Source: Clostridiales bacterium (GTDB lineage: Bacteria > Bacillota > Dehalobacteriia > UBA4068). From it: DNA of 33,946 nucleotides. The stretch is taken from positions 1-33,946 of the forward strand of contig WRHF01000006.1 of assembly GCA_009783415.1 (NCBI GenBank). Reading direction: 5' to 3'. Below are positions 8,311 through 16,256 of the stretch, in pieces. A program made the translations under genes and the position numbers. Numbering within the stretch: position 1 is the first letter of the stretch; the number at the start of each line of letters is the position of its first letter. Under the pieces are notes generated by a model. It saw only the letters and a list, made by a program, of their open reading frames with translations. It was not told the DNA's origin and searched no databases.

Positions 8311-8326
8311 AAATATGGCATATAAT
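8298..8326 (+). promoter_or_regulatory. Promoter of the ATPase gene
   Basis: TTGACT (8298-8303) and TATAAT (8321-8326) are separated by exactly 17 bp. The -35 lies inside the right arm of the 54-bp palindrome, so anything binding or melting the palindrome would affect initiation. The start codon is 20 bp past the -10. Confidence 0.7.
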
Positions 8327-8345
8327 ACTTGCGGAGGTGTTGGAG

Positions 8346-9800
8346 ATGATAGCAAGCAGTGAAAATTTACTGAAAGTATTGTCTGCTACAAATCCCTGGT
8401 GGAAGACAGGAAGAATCTCAGCTGATTATGCAAAGCCGGTTAGGCGGTTTGCCTATTTTGAGGCCATGAAGCTGCTTATGCATCCGGATATACGCCGCAT
8501 AGCCCTTTTGACCGGCGCTCGCCGGATCGGCAAGACTACTATTATGTACCAAATGATTGAAGGCCTGTTAGATGCTGGTGTAGCGTCAAACCGCATTGTC
8601 TATATCTCCTTCGATCATCCCCTGTTGAAGCTATGCCGCTTTGATAAAATAGTGAATGTGTACCAACAAAACATTTATCCTGATGACGATGTCTACTATT
8701 TTTTCGATGAGATCCAGTACACAGCTGATTGGGCTGCCTGGCTTAAGACGCTCTATGATACCAACCCCCATTGCCGGGGAGTGGCCACTGGTTCTGCCAG
8801 CCCGATTTTGATTGATAAGGCTAATGAAAGCGGTGTAGGCCGCTGGAGCACCTTACAAATACCTACTTTATCATTTTATGAATACTGCGATCTGCTGGGC
8901 GTTGAAAAGCCAAAGCTTTTGCCGGAAATAAAGCCCTCCGGGCTATCTGATTTGCCGCAGCATGAGCAGACTATGCTCTTTGCAAGGCTGTCGCCGCTGC
9001 AAAGGCACCTGAACCGTTATCTTACTGTCGGCGGCTTCCCTGAGCTCGCTCTTTCCTCTGACGAGTTGTTTGCCCAGCGTGTTATGAGGGATGATGTGGT
9101 TGACAAAGTGCTCAAGCGCGATATTCCGGCTTTGTATAATATCCGCAGTATTGTCGACCTGGAAAAGATTTTCCTCTATCTTTGTTATAATTCGTCCGGC
9201 ATCATAAGCATGGAAGCTATATCACAGGAGCTTGAAGGTGTAACAAGGCCGACTGTTGAAAAGTATATCCAGTATCTTATGAGCGCGAATTTGATCTATA
9301 TCAGCAAGCCTGTTGACCTTGGCGGCAAGAAAATACTAAAATCCCAACCCAAAATCTATATTGCGGATGCAGCTATCCGTAATGCTGTCATCATGCAGGA
9401 GGATATCCTGACTAATCCCATTGAAATGGGGATTATAGCCAAAACAGCTGTCTACAAGCATGTGCGGGCTTTTTACTACCGGCTGGCAGCGAATGTAGGC
9501 TATCACCGCAATGGAGGTAAGAATCAGGAAATAGATATTGTGGTCGACTATTTAAAGAGCCGGATTTTAATTGAGGTTAAATATCGCGAAGAATACTCGA
9601 TCGGCGAAAAGGCGCTTATTGTAAGAACGGCTGAAAAAGCGGACAGCGCCTTGTTAATTACAAAACGCGCAGATGATTTCGGGCCGCTTCAAGCTTGCCC
9701 AATTGTTTACCGCATCCCGGCTTATGCCTTTTTATACCTTCTGGGACATGCCGAAAAAAACATGTATGCAAACCCCGGCGATGACCTCATAACTAAATAA
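8346..9800 (+). CDS. AAA-type ATPase with DUF4143-like C-terminal region
   Basis: 484 residues from the ATG at 8346, which has GGAGGTG at optimal spacing. A GTG at 8337 lies within that site and is rejected. The N-terminal AAA_14-type domain has the P-loop GARRIGKTT (57-65), Walker B YYFFDEIQ (117-124) and sensor region VATGSAS (146-152). A winged-helix-like middle (about 270-320, with IISMEAISQEL) is followed by a nuclease-fold-like C-terminus with KNQEIDIVVDY and ILIEVKYRE, as in DUF4143 proteins. Such ATPases are common in accessory regions, often near toxin-antitoxin genes, and their role is unknown. The gene has its own promoter. Confidence 0.85.
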   Translation: MIASSENLLKVLSATNPWWKTGRISADYAKPVRRFAYFEAMKLLMHPDIRRIALLTGARRIGKTTIMYQMIEGLLDAGVASNRIVYISFDHPLLKLCRFDKIVNVYQQNIYPDDDVYYFFDEIQYTADWAAWLKTLYDTNPHCRGVATGSASPILIDKANESGVGRWSTLQIPTLSFYEYCDLLGVEKPKLLPEIKPSGLSDLPQHEQTMLFARLSPLQRHLNRYLTVGGFPELALSSDELFAQRVMRDDVVDKVLKRDIPALYNIRSIVDLEKIFLYLCYNSSGIISMEAISQELEGVTRPTVEKYIQYLMSANLIYISKPVDLGGKKILKSQPKIYIADAAIRNAVIMQEDILTNPIEMGIIAKTAVYKHVRAFYYRLAANVGYHRNGGKNQEIDIVVDYLKSRILIEVKYREEYSIGEKALIVRTAEKADSALLITKRADDFGPLQACPIVYRIPAYAFLYLLGHAEKNMYANPGDDLITK

Positions 9801-9803
9801 TAC

Positions 9804-9831
9804 TTGAGTTTTTAAAAATATAGCGTATAAT
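9804..9831 (+). promoter_or_regulatory. Promoter of the P-loop ATPase and TPR pair
   Basis: TTGAGT (9804-9809) and TATAAT (9826-9831) are 16 bp apart, just after the preceding stop codon and 37 bp before the next start codon. Confidence 0.5.
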
Positions 9832-9867
9832 ATAACTATCAAAAGAAAAGAAGGGAGCATTCTTGTT

Positions 9868-11187
9868 ATGGTTAGTAAAGCGCCTGCTTCGGCAGATATG
9901 ACCTTGGCTGATATATCTAACCTTTTTCACCCCTTTGCTTTGACTGAAGAGCAAATGGATTTTTATCAAAAAACTGACTCTGTCAGGGGTAACGAAGGCT
10001 TTGAATTCCATGATTTATTATATCAGAACATCAAGTCGGCAGATAAAAACTCCCATCTTCTGGTGGTTGGCCATGGGGGATGCGGCAAATCGACCGAGCT
10101 GGGAATGCTGACTTTAAAGCTGAAAAATGCCGGTTTGCCCTCTATTGGCATTGAAGCCCGTGAGGATTTAGATCTTAATAATTTCAGTCATATCGATATT
10201 TTTATGCGGATAGTAGAATGCCTGCTAAAATATGCTGAAGATAACGGAATGCAGGTACACAAAAAATTAATATCCTCTTTTTATGAAGCGCTTGCAACAA
10301 AAACAACCATAAAATATTGGGGTAAGGAGGTACAAGCCGAAGTTGGCGCCGAAGTAGAAGCTGCTTTTTCCCTGCCTTTTATCTTAAAAATCACTTCAAA
10401 AATCTCGGCTTTTCTTAAGATTGGTTCCGGCCAAAAAGAGGAGTTAAGGAAAGAAATCGCCCCCCAAATCCCCAATATTACTAGAGCCCTAAACGCTATG
10501 ATTGATGAGATAAATGATTCGCTTGCTCCAAAGGGCAAGATTATTATTATCATCGACGGACTGGAAAAATGCCGCTCCGACAATGTCAAGGATTTGTTCA
10601 GAAATGATATCTCCTCCCTGGCCAATATCAATACCCACCTGGTGATCACTTGCCCTATCAATGTCTATCGTTCGCCTATTGCTACTATTTTGCAGGGGTA
10701 TTTCGTCAACCCTGCCATAATGCCTATGATCAAAACCCATTATCGGGGTTTCCCGGATAAGCCTTATGAAGATGGCATCCGGGTGATCAAAGAGCTGATC
10801 GCAAAAAGAGTCGATCCTTCCTATTTCGAAGACGGTGTGATAGAAAGTATTATTGCTATGGGAGGCGGGAATCTGCGGGATACTTGTTATTTGGTCAGGG
10901 AAAGCGCTTTTGTGGCTTATATGCGGGAAAGAAAAACAGTGGATATGTCCTCATTTGAACATGCCGCCAAGAAATTTGCCACCGATTTGTTTTTCCGGGC
11001 CGAATACAAATATTTTCCGGCGATCAAAGCTATATATGACGGGGATCACCGGACCCGTAATGAGGCCGATTTATCCGAACTGCTATATGCCGGAGTTGTT
11101 TTTGAATATAACGGGGAACATTGGCTTGATTTGCACCCCCTGATCCGGAATTATATCAAAAATCATCCGGGGGTGCTGGATGATTAA
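9868..11187 (+). CDS. STAND/AAA-like P-loop ATPase
   Basis: 439 residues. The P-loop GHGGCGKST is at 68-76, Walker B IIIIIDG at 225-231, and a HLVITCP sensor strand follows at 257-263. Between them lies a hydrophobic, Ala/Val-rich stretch (about 155-190). The C-terminal part is helical and ends in a winged-helix-like DLHPLIRNYI. The domain order recalls STAND or KAP-type signalling ATPases, but no exact family is recognised. A GGGAG site precedes the ATG by about 10 nt. It overlaps the next gene, a TPR protein, by 8 nt, so the two are made together. The pair may act as a split sensor-ATPase. Confidence 0.75.
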   Translation: MVSKAPASADMTLADISNLFHPFALTEEQMDFYQKTDSVRGNEGFEFHDLLYQNIKSADKNSHLLVVGHGGCGKSTELGMLTLKLKNAGLPSIGIEAREDLDLNNFSHIDIFMRIVECLLKYAEDNGMQVHKKLISSFYEALATKTTIKYWGKEVQAEVGAEVEAAFSLPFILKITSKISAFLKIGSGQKEELRKEIAPQIPNITRALNAMIDEINDSLAPKGKIIIIIDGLEKCRSDNVKDLFRNDISSLANINTHLVITCPINVYRSPIATILQGYFVNPAIMPMIKTHYRGFPDKPYEDGIRVIKELIAKRVDPSYFEDGVIESIIAMGGGNLRDTCYLVRESAFVAYMRERKTVDMSSFEHAAKKFATDLFFRAEYKYFPAIKAIYDGDHRTRNEADLSELLYAGVVFEYNGEHWLDLHPLIRNYIKNHPGVLDD

Positions 11188-12847
11188 TAAATCAGGTTAT
11201 GATGAAAAAGAATTCCATTATCTATATACCCGGCTTCTTCACCAAAAAATCAATGCCTTTTTCTGCGTTACCAGCAATTCGATCCTCCTGCAAAGGGAAA
11301 TAGCGGCAGAGATCCAAGACCTTTTTCCTGCCGGCGAGGTCCAGGTCATTGATTTTAAAAATATCGGCAATGATTTTCTCTTTACCTCCCAAGCCCTGAA
11401 GGAAATGCTGGCCCCCGGCGTACGGATTCTATTTTTGGTAAATTTTCAGCTGGCAGGCGGTGATCTGCCGGATGAAGACTTTTTGCAAATCGTCAACCTG
11501 AGCCGGGACAACCTGGCGGAAATGCCCCAAGTATTTGTCTTTATGATGCCCCTCTATTTCCGGATCAAAATAGCCCGCAAGGCTCCGGATTTCAATTCCT
11601 TTTTCCAATATCATGCAGATTTTACCGTCCCGACAGAATCTGTAGAGCCAATCCAAAAAATATCTGATGTGCCATATAGCCAGGCTGATAAAGAGCTGCT
11701 GGAGTATTATTTGGAAAAATATGGTAATTTGAAGGACTATAACAGCCGCCGGGCCTTTGAAATTGTCCTGAAGATACTTGATTTAAACAAATCATTACGG
11801 ATCCTGCATTTTGCTGAACTAAACCGCTTTTTTGCCGAGTTTAAAAGGCTCCTGCAAAAATACGAAAATGAACTTGACGATTTTACTTTTGAAATAGCCG
11901 CTGTCTTTGCCAGCCAAGGGGATTATGACAGGGCTTTGCTGTTTTATGAGAAGGCTTTGGCTATTAAGGAAAAAGTGCTGGGCAAGGAGCATCCCCGTAC
12001 CGCCGCTACCTATAACAATATGGCGGGAGTTTATCAATACCAAGGGGATTATGATAAGGCTTTGCTGTTTTATGAAAAGGCTTTGGCTATTAAAGAAAAA
12101 GTGCTGGGCAAGGAGCATCCCTCTACCGCTGATACCTATAACAATATGGCGATAGTTTATCAAGACCAAGGGGATTATGACAAGGCTTTGCTGTTTTTTG
12201 AGAAGGCTTTGGCTATTAGGGAAAAAGTGCTGGGCAAGGGGCATCCCTATACCACCGCTACCTATAACAATATGGCGATAGTTTATCGAGACCAAGGGGA
12301 TTATAACAAGGCTTTGCTGTTTTTTGAGAAGGATTTGGCTATTAGTGAAAAAGTGCTGGGCAAGGAGCATCCCTCTACCGCTGATACCTATAACAATATG
12401 GCGATAGTTTATCAAGACCAAGGGGATTATAACAAGGCGTTGCTGTTTTATGAGAAGGATTTGGCTATTAGTGAAAAAGTACTGAGCAAGGAGCATCCCT
12501 CTACCGCCACTACCTATAACAATATGGCGGGAGTTTATCAAAACCAAGGAGATTATGACAAGGCTTTGCTGTTTTATGAGAAGGCTTTGGCTATTAGGGG
12601 AAAAGTGCTGGGCAAGGAGCATCCCTCTACCGCCGATACCTATAACAATATGGCGGTAGTTTATCAAGCCCAAGGGGATTATGACAAGGCTTTGGAATTA
12701 TATATTCTAGCATACAAAGTATGGCTTAGATATGGAGCAAACCATCCGTCTACAGCAACAATTCTTAACAATCTGCGGCAGGCGTATCTTGAAGCCGGCG
12801 GAAAATCAGAAAGCTTTACTGCCTGGCTGTCGGAACAGCTTAATTAA
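11180..12847 (+). CDS. TPR protein with kinesin-light-chain-like 42-residue repeats
   Basis: 555 residues. Residues 1-230 hold an unrecognised domain that reads like a degenerate NTPase fold without a P-loop (VQVIDFKNI, then VRILFLVNFQL). From about 248 to 540 there are seven copies of a 42-residue TPR (GDYDKALLFYEKAL, then KVLGKEHPST, then TYNNMA), the TPR_12 or kinesin-light-chain style. The last copy is diverged and capped by LNNLRQAYLEAGG. TPR stacks of this kind bind peptides or partner proteins. The start overlaps the ATPase gene, which points to a common complex. Near-identity of the repeats indicates recent expansion. Confidence 0.88.
   Translation: MINKSGYDEKEFHYLYTRLLHQKINAFFCVTSNSILLQREIAAEIQDLFPAGEVQVIDFKNIGNDFLFTSQALKEMLAPGVRILFLVNFQLAGGDLPDEDFLQIVNLSRDNLAEMPQVFVFMMPLYFRIKIARKAPDFNSFFQYHADFTVPTESVEPIQKISDVPYSQADKELLEYYLEKYGNLKDYNSRRAFEIVLKILDLNKSLRILHFAELNRFFAEFKRLLQKYENELDDFTFEIAAVFASQGDYDRALLFYEKALAIKEKVLGKEHPRTAATYNNMAGVYQYQGDYDKALLFYEKALAIKEKVLGKEHPSTADTYNNMAIVYQDQGDYDKALLFFEKALAIREKVLGKGHPYTTATYNNMAIVYRDQGDYNKALLFFEKDLAISEKVLGKEHPSTADTYNNMAIVYQDQGDYNKALLFYEKDLAISEKVLSKEHPSTATTYNNMAGVYQNQGDYDKALLFYEKALAIRGKVLGKEHPSTADTYNNMAVVYQAQGDYDKALELYILAYKVWLRYGANHPSTATILNNLRQAYLEAGGKSESFTAWLSEQLN
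11921..12700 (+). repeat. 126-bp tandem DNA repeats inside the TPR gene
   Basis: The GATTAT of each GDY motif recurs at 11921, 12047, 12173, 12299, 12425, 12551 and 12677, exactly 126 bp apart. Six full units are closely similar at DNA level, including synonymous positions, so the array should gain or lose whole TPRs by recombination without changing the frame. Confidence 0.9.
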
Positions 12848-12939
12848 CCTGTTTGTATTTTTAGCAAAAATGTATTAAAACATATTACTCAACATAAAAT
12901 AAGATTCAATAATATATTTGCGAAAAGCAGGTGAAGATT

Positions 12940-13353
12940 ATGTTTGTTTCGAGAGAATATGACTACGCAATCCGCATCGTTCGGGCGCTTTCGGAAGAAG
13001 GGTTAACAATTAACCAAATCTGTGAAAAGGAAAACATCTCCTATTCAAATGCTATTAAGATAGCGCAGAAACTGGAAGAAGCCTCTTTGATTAAGTTATA
13101 CCATGGCGGCGGGTGTGAACTGATTAAACCTCCTGCATCTATTACGCTGTTGGATATTTATACCGCCATAGAAGAGGAGTTAGTCATTAACGAGTGTTTG
13201 ATAAAAGATGCGGTCTGTCCCTGTCCCAATAACAAGAGCGGAAAGCATTGTAATGTGCATACACTATTGATTGGCCTGCAGGATCATTTAGCCAATATTC
13301 TGCAAAGCGCCAACATGCAGGCCGTACTCAATAATGAAATAAAACTGCCATAG
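12940..13353 (+). CDS. Rrf2-family transcriptional regulator
   Basis: 137 residues. The N-terminus (SREYDYAIRIVRAL) and winged helix (TINQICEKENISYSNAIKIA) match the Rrf2 family, which includes IscR and NsrR. A cysteine cluster (NECLIKDAVCPCP, then KHCNVH) lies at about 88-112, the region that binds an iron-sulphur cluster in some members, so redox or NO sensing is possible. It has four cysteines rather than three, so cluster binding is uncertain. The ATG at 12940 with AGGTG upstream is preferred to a GTG at 12931. Its target is unknown. Confidence 0.85.
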   Translation: MFVSREYDYAIRIVRALSEEGLTINQICEKENISYSNAIKIAQKLEEASLIKLYHGGGCELIKPPASITLLDIYTAIEEELVINECLIKDAVCPCPNNKSGKHCNVHTLLIGLQDHLANILQSANMQAVLNNEIKLP

Positions 13354-13373
13354 GCGGGCTTTTACCGCAAGTA

Positions 13374-13429
13374 TTCAGAATTCAGGATTCAGAATTCAGA
13401 ATGTTGGTAACTTTTCGCTCCGCGAAAAG
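13374..13429. repeat. Heptamer array B with GCGAAA hairpin
   Basis: Four units of the TTCAGAA type (13374-13401) are followed by GGTAA and the hairpin CTTTTCGC-tcc-GCGAAAAG (13411-13429). Read on the minus strand the order is hairpin, TTACC, CATTCTGAATTCTGA, as at 27846 and 31972. The left side has a GCGGG/CCGC-type hairpin ending in AAGTA, like the one at 31862. Confidence 0.7.
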
Positions 13430-13558
13430 ATTGAACGAAAACCTTATTTTTTATTTACGACTCTGCGCCGTAAGTTACTATTGGTATACAGAAAAGCTCT
13501 CATTTGGGGGCTTTTTGTATATTAATTGTCATGGGTTCCTATGACTTTTATAATATGC

Positions 13559-13587
13559 TTGAAAATAAGCGAATTTTATAGTATATT
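13559..13587 (+). promoter_or_regulatory. Promoter of the second two-component system
   Basis: TTGAAA (13559-13564) and TATATT (13582-13587) are 17 bp apart, 31 bp before the regulator start codon. Confidence 0.5.
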
Positions 13588-13618
13588 ACATGTAAGAAGA
13601 GTCAGGGGGCTTAAGCCT

Positions 13619-14311
13619 ATGAATAAAATCTTGCTTATAGATGATAATCCGGAAATACAGGCTGTCAATCAGGAATACTTGACTGCCAAGGGCTATCAGG
13701 TTGATCTGGCAATGGACGGCGCTACAGCCATTGCTCTTTTAAAAACCAAAAAATACGACTGCATCGTCCTGGATGTGATGCTGCCCGATTTGGATGGATT
13801 TACCATCTGCTCGATTGCCCGTAATAATCCGGAAAAGACCCCTATTATATTTTTAAGCTGCCTGGATAGCGAGGACAGCCGGATCAAGGGCTTGATTGCG
13901 GGCGGTGATGATTATATGACAAAACCCTACAGCATCAAGGAGCTTACCGCCCGGATCTATTCCCAGGTGCGCCGCAGCAAGGTTTATGACGGGACAGACC
14001 ATATGATAGAAAGCCCCCGGCCCAATATCATGTTTGGCAAGGAAAACCGGGTCGTCGCCATCCGGGGTGTCAATCTGATTATGTCGCGGGCGGAATATGA
14101 AATACTGACGCGGCTATTGGCTACCCCCGGTGAATTGGTCGGCAAAGATGAATTACTGGCTCTTGTTTCGGGTGAGGAAGCCACTCTCTTTACCTGTATC
14201 AAGCGGATCCGCTCCAAACTTGCCGGCGATGATTCATTGGGTAAAATTGAAAATATTTTCGGCGAGGGCTATAAATATATCCCGGGCGAGGAAAGCGGAG
14301 GCGGCTTATGA
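13619..14311 (+). CDS. OmpR-family response regulator
   Basis: 230 residues from the ATG at 13619, with a CAGGGGG site upstream. Longer readings to 13526 would include the promoter and are rejected. The receiver domain has D8 and D9, phospho-acceptor D52 (IVLDVMLPDLDG) and K102 (YMTKPY). The C-terminal winged helix (SRAEYEILTRLL, then TCIKRIRSKL, then GEGYKYIPG) binds DNA. It is coupled to the kinase gene by a 4-bp ATGA overlap. Confidence 0.93.
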   Translation: MNKILLIDDNPEIQAVNQEYLTAKGYQVDLAMDGATAIALLKTKKYDCIVLDVMLPDLDGFTICSIARNNPEKTPIIFLSCLDSEDSRIKGLIAGGDDYMTKPYSIKELTARIYSQVRRSKVYDGTDHMIESPRPNIMFGKENRVVAIRGVNLIMSRAEYEILTRLLATPGELVGKDELLALVSGEEATLFTCIKRIRSKLAGDDSLGKIENIFGEGYKYIPGEESGGGL

Positions 14312-15852
14312 AGCGCTTTTTGTCTACGCTGGAGATAGCTTTTTATGCCCTTTTCGCTGCGGTTTTTATCGGCTTATTATTTTATTTTTTAGGGATCCAG
14401 CCTATGAGCGGCGGGGCAAATCAGCTCAATATCTGGATCTGTATCTGCCTTGTTTGCGGCGGAATGCTGATGATGGCCCTCTATAACCTCTCCTTGCGCT
14501 TCTTTACCCGGCGGGAAAAAGCGGCCTTGTACTTCGCGATTTTCTGCCTGGGCCAAAGTCTGCGCTTTTTATTTATGCCGGGCAGTATCGGCTGGCAGCT
14601 TTTTCCTAGCCTGCCGGAACTTTTCGCTACCATCTGGCTGCGCCAAATCCCCTATACCATTGCCCTGATAGGGCTTATTCTTTTTGTCTATGAGATATTC
14701 GGCGCCGGCAGGTCAAAAAAAATCAAATATGCCCTGATAATCGTATCTGCCGCCGTAAACGTTGCCATTATCCTGATGGGACTTGATACCGTCTGGCGGG
14801 CGATACTGGGGCTCCCTTTAGTTGCGGTCTATGCCGCAGTCTGCATTGGGGTGATCCTTAAATCCGGTGAATACCGCCAAAACCGTCTCTCTGTCTTGTA
14901 TCTGTTCGGTTTCATCCTCTATATTTTCTCCGGTTTCTTTACCACTACCTCCTATAATGCCGCCCCCTATATAGCGGTTGCTTTTAACTTTGTCTTCGCC
15001 ATCATCCACTCCATACTGCTTTCCGACCGCTTTGCCAAAGCCCTCAAAGGCGTGGAAGAAGCAAATCTGATTTTGGAGGATAAGGTCGCCGAGCGCACGG
15101 CCAAGCTTCAGGAAACCGCTACCGACCTTGCCGCTTCGGAAAGAAGCGTCCGGGAGGCCGTGGCAAACATTTCCCACGACCTGAAAACTCCCATTTCGGT
15201 ACTTTCCGCCAACCTGGAAATCGCCCTGGAGGCGGATATTCCGGCCGATGTAAAACGGCATTTAAATATAGCTTACAACAAAAGCAGCGATCTGGCCCGG
15301 CTGATCCGGGAGCTTTTATCTGTAGGCAATATGGAAACAGCCAAATATGATATGACCTGGATTTCTCTTTCCACCCTGCTTTCCGGCATAGCCGCCAAAT
15401 ATACCGACCAAATGGAAGCAGCGGGAATAGTACTTAATGTCAGCTACCGGCAGGATTGCCAGGTTTGGCAAGCTGAAAATCAGATTTTGCGTGTATTCGA
15501 TAACATCCTCAGCAACGCCCAGCGTTATACGGCAAAAGACGGTTCGATTACGATTTCTGCCGGCGAAATCAAGGATGGCTTTGTCAATATTTCCATATCG
15601 GACACCGGCTGCGGTATTGCCCAAGAGCATCTGCCTCATATCTTTGAGCAATATTACAAAGCAGACAAAAGCCGGGGCGCAGAAGGCGCAGGTCTGGGTC
15701 TTTATATAGTAAAAACAGCAGTAGAAGCTATGGGCGGAAGCGTTGTCGCAGAGAGTAAGCTTGGTGAGTGGACGAAAATCACCTTTTCGGTTACTGCTCA
15801 GGCCCCCACCTGTCAACCGGACCTGATCCGCAATCCCCTGATAGGCGAGTAG
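14308..15852 (+). CDS. 7TM-type sensor histidine kinase with repeat-derived tail
   Basis: 514 residues. Seven or so membrane segments occupy about 8-238, as in 7TMR-DISM sensors. A coiled-coil linker (about 245-285) leads to the HisKA motif NISHDLKTP with H290 as phospho-acceptor. The ATPase domain has the N-box FDNILSNAQRY and the G-box GAEGAGLGLYIV. It phosphorylates the regulator encoded just upstream. The last 13 residues (CQPDLIRNPLIGE) are encoded by the left arm of a dispersed palindromic element (15812-15880) and replace the natural C-terminus. The kinase core is complete, so it is probably still active. Confidence 0.92.
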   Translation: MKRFLSTLEIAFYALFAAVFIGLLFYFLGIQPMSGGANQLNIWICICLVCGGMLMMALYNLSLRFFTRREKAALYFAIFCLGQSLRFLFMPGSIGWQLFPSLPELFATIWLRQIPYTIALIGLILFVYEIFGAGRSKKIKYALIIVSAAVNVAIILMGLDTVWRAILGLPLVAVYAAVCIGVILKSGEYRQNRLSVLYLFGFILYIFSGFFTTTSYNAAPYIAVAFNFVFAIIHSILLSDRFAKALKGVEEANLILEDKVAERTAKLQETATDLAASERSVREAVANISHDLKTPISVLSANLEIALEADIPADVKRHLNIAYNKSSDLARLIRELLSVGNMETAKYDMTWISLSTLLSGIAAKYTDQMEAAGIVLNVSYRQDCQVWQAENQILRVFDNILSNAQRYTAKDGSITISAGEIKDGFVNISISDTGCGIAQEHLPHIFEQYYKADKSRGAEGAGLGLYIVKTAVEAMGGSVVAESKLGEWTKITFSVTAQAPTCQPDLIRNPLIGE

Positions 15853-15880
15853 GGGATCCCGGGTCAAGCCCGGGATGACG
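15812..15880. repeat. Dispersed palindromic element, copy 1, inside the kinase 3' end
   Basis: The left arm 15812-15840 and right arm 15851-15880 are diverged forms of the perfect copy at 19820-19889 (GTCATCCCGGACTTGATCC). The right arm is the better conserved. The left arm is translated as the kinase tail, and the stop codon lies at the junction. Elements of this sequence type occur in many bacterial genomes. Confidence 0.8.
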
Positions 15881-15961
15881 TTGGTTTCCCAGCTTGTCTG
15901 GATTAGGGCCTGAACAGTAACCCTTTTCGCTGAAAGCTCAAAGGTGACTTATAAAAAAACG

Positions 15962-15990
15962 TTGACAATTTTATCAAACGGCAGTATAAT
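15962..15990 (+). promoter_or_regulatory. Consensus promoter of antisense RNA A
   Basis: TTGACA (15962-15967) and TATAAT (15985-15990) are exactly 17 bp apart, a perfect sigma-A promoter. The same arrangement is found in copy B at 33414-33442. It is stronger on paper than the peptide promoter at 16257. Confidence 0.85.
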
Positions 15991-15996
15991 AGAAAT

Positions 15997-16084
15997 AGAA
16001 AAGGGCAAAACCTCTAACGGTTACGTCCAAGTTTCAGGACAAAAAATAGCCCGTCACTTGGGGAAGCGGAGGGCTATTTTTTCA
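15997..16084 (+). ncRNA. Predicted antitoxin RNA A, convergent to the small peptide gene
   Basis: Starting about 7 nt past the -10 box and ending at the hairpin 16041-16082, the RNA would be about 88 nt. It contains no good reading frame. Its 3' part is complementary to the end of the peptide gene. Its 5' part carries ACGGTTACGTCCA (16017-16029), which is repeated in inverted orientation in the leader of the peptide mRNA (16186-16198). The architecture resembles type I antitoxins. The ends are predicted from sequence only. Confidence 0.65.
16041..16082. terminator. Shared bidirectional terminator of type I locus A
   Basis: AAAAAATAGCCC (16041-16052) pairs with GGGCTATTTTTT (16071-16082) over an 18-nt loop. 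The T runs on both strands allow termination of both converging transcripts. The peptide stop codon is inside the stem. Copy B has a different stem sequence with pairing kept. Confidence 0.85.
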
Positions 16085-16151
16085 TATTTCGATTTGCAAG
16101 TATAGCAACAATAGCAACGAGTGCCATGCAAACTATGTATGCTATCTCCAT
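16074..16151 (-). CDS. 25-residue hydrophobic peptide, candidate type I toxin A
   Basis: ATG at 16151, stop TAG at 16074. The peptide begins MEIAYIVCMALVA, continues with IVAIL and ends in ANRNMKK: one hydrophobic helix plus a short basic tail, as in membrane-acting type I toxins. A perfect AAGGAGGTGG lies 6 nt upstream (16158-16167). The homologue at 33254-33331 is identical at most positions, including MEIAYIV, MALVA, VAI and the NRN and KK of the tail. The strong Shine-Dalgarno is hidden in a hairpin and the gene is faced by an antisense RNA, both of which fit tight repression. The family is not one I recognise (not Fst, Ldr, TxpA or the holin-like group). Confidence 0.75.
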   Translation of the reverse strand: MEIAYIVCMALVAIVAILANRNMKK

Positions 16152-16157
16152 ACGCGA

Positions 16158-16188
16158 CCACCTCCTTCCTGCATCCAGGGGTGGGTGG
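16158..16188 (-). promoter_or_regulatory. Hairpin hiding the Shine-Dalgarno of toxin A
   Basis: In the mRNA, CCACC (16184-16188) pairs with GGTGG of the Shine-Dalgarno (16158-16162), and CCTG (16176-16179) pairs with CAGG (16168-16171). Copy B keeps both stems with different bases. Just upstream is a further hairpin CGGC-gaaaa-GCCG (16200-16212). Confidence 0.65.
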
Positions 16189-16256
16189 ACGTAACCGTCC
16201 GGCTTTTCGCCGTTTTTAGATTTGCCCTTTTCCTGCCGGATTACTCCAGCTATTCA

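Noticed and set aside
11819-12673. 284-codon minus-strand frame with regular repeats
   Set aside because: It is the antisense reading of the 126-bp TPR repeats, which keep the same frame open in each unit.
11921-12700. CRISPR or non-coding satellite
   Set aside because: The units are 126 bp, stay in frame and encode canonical TPRs.
15812-15880. Intrinsic terminator of the kinase gene
   Set aside because: The stem is GC-rich and could stop RNA polymerase, but there is no T run and the same sequence occurs elsewhere as a dispersed element, so repeat is the better call.
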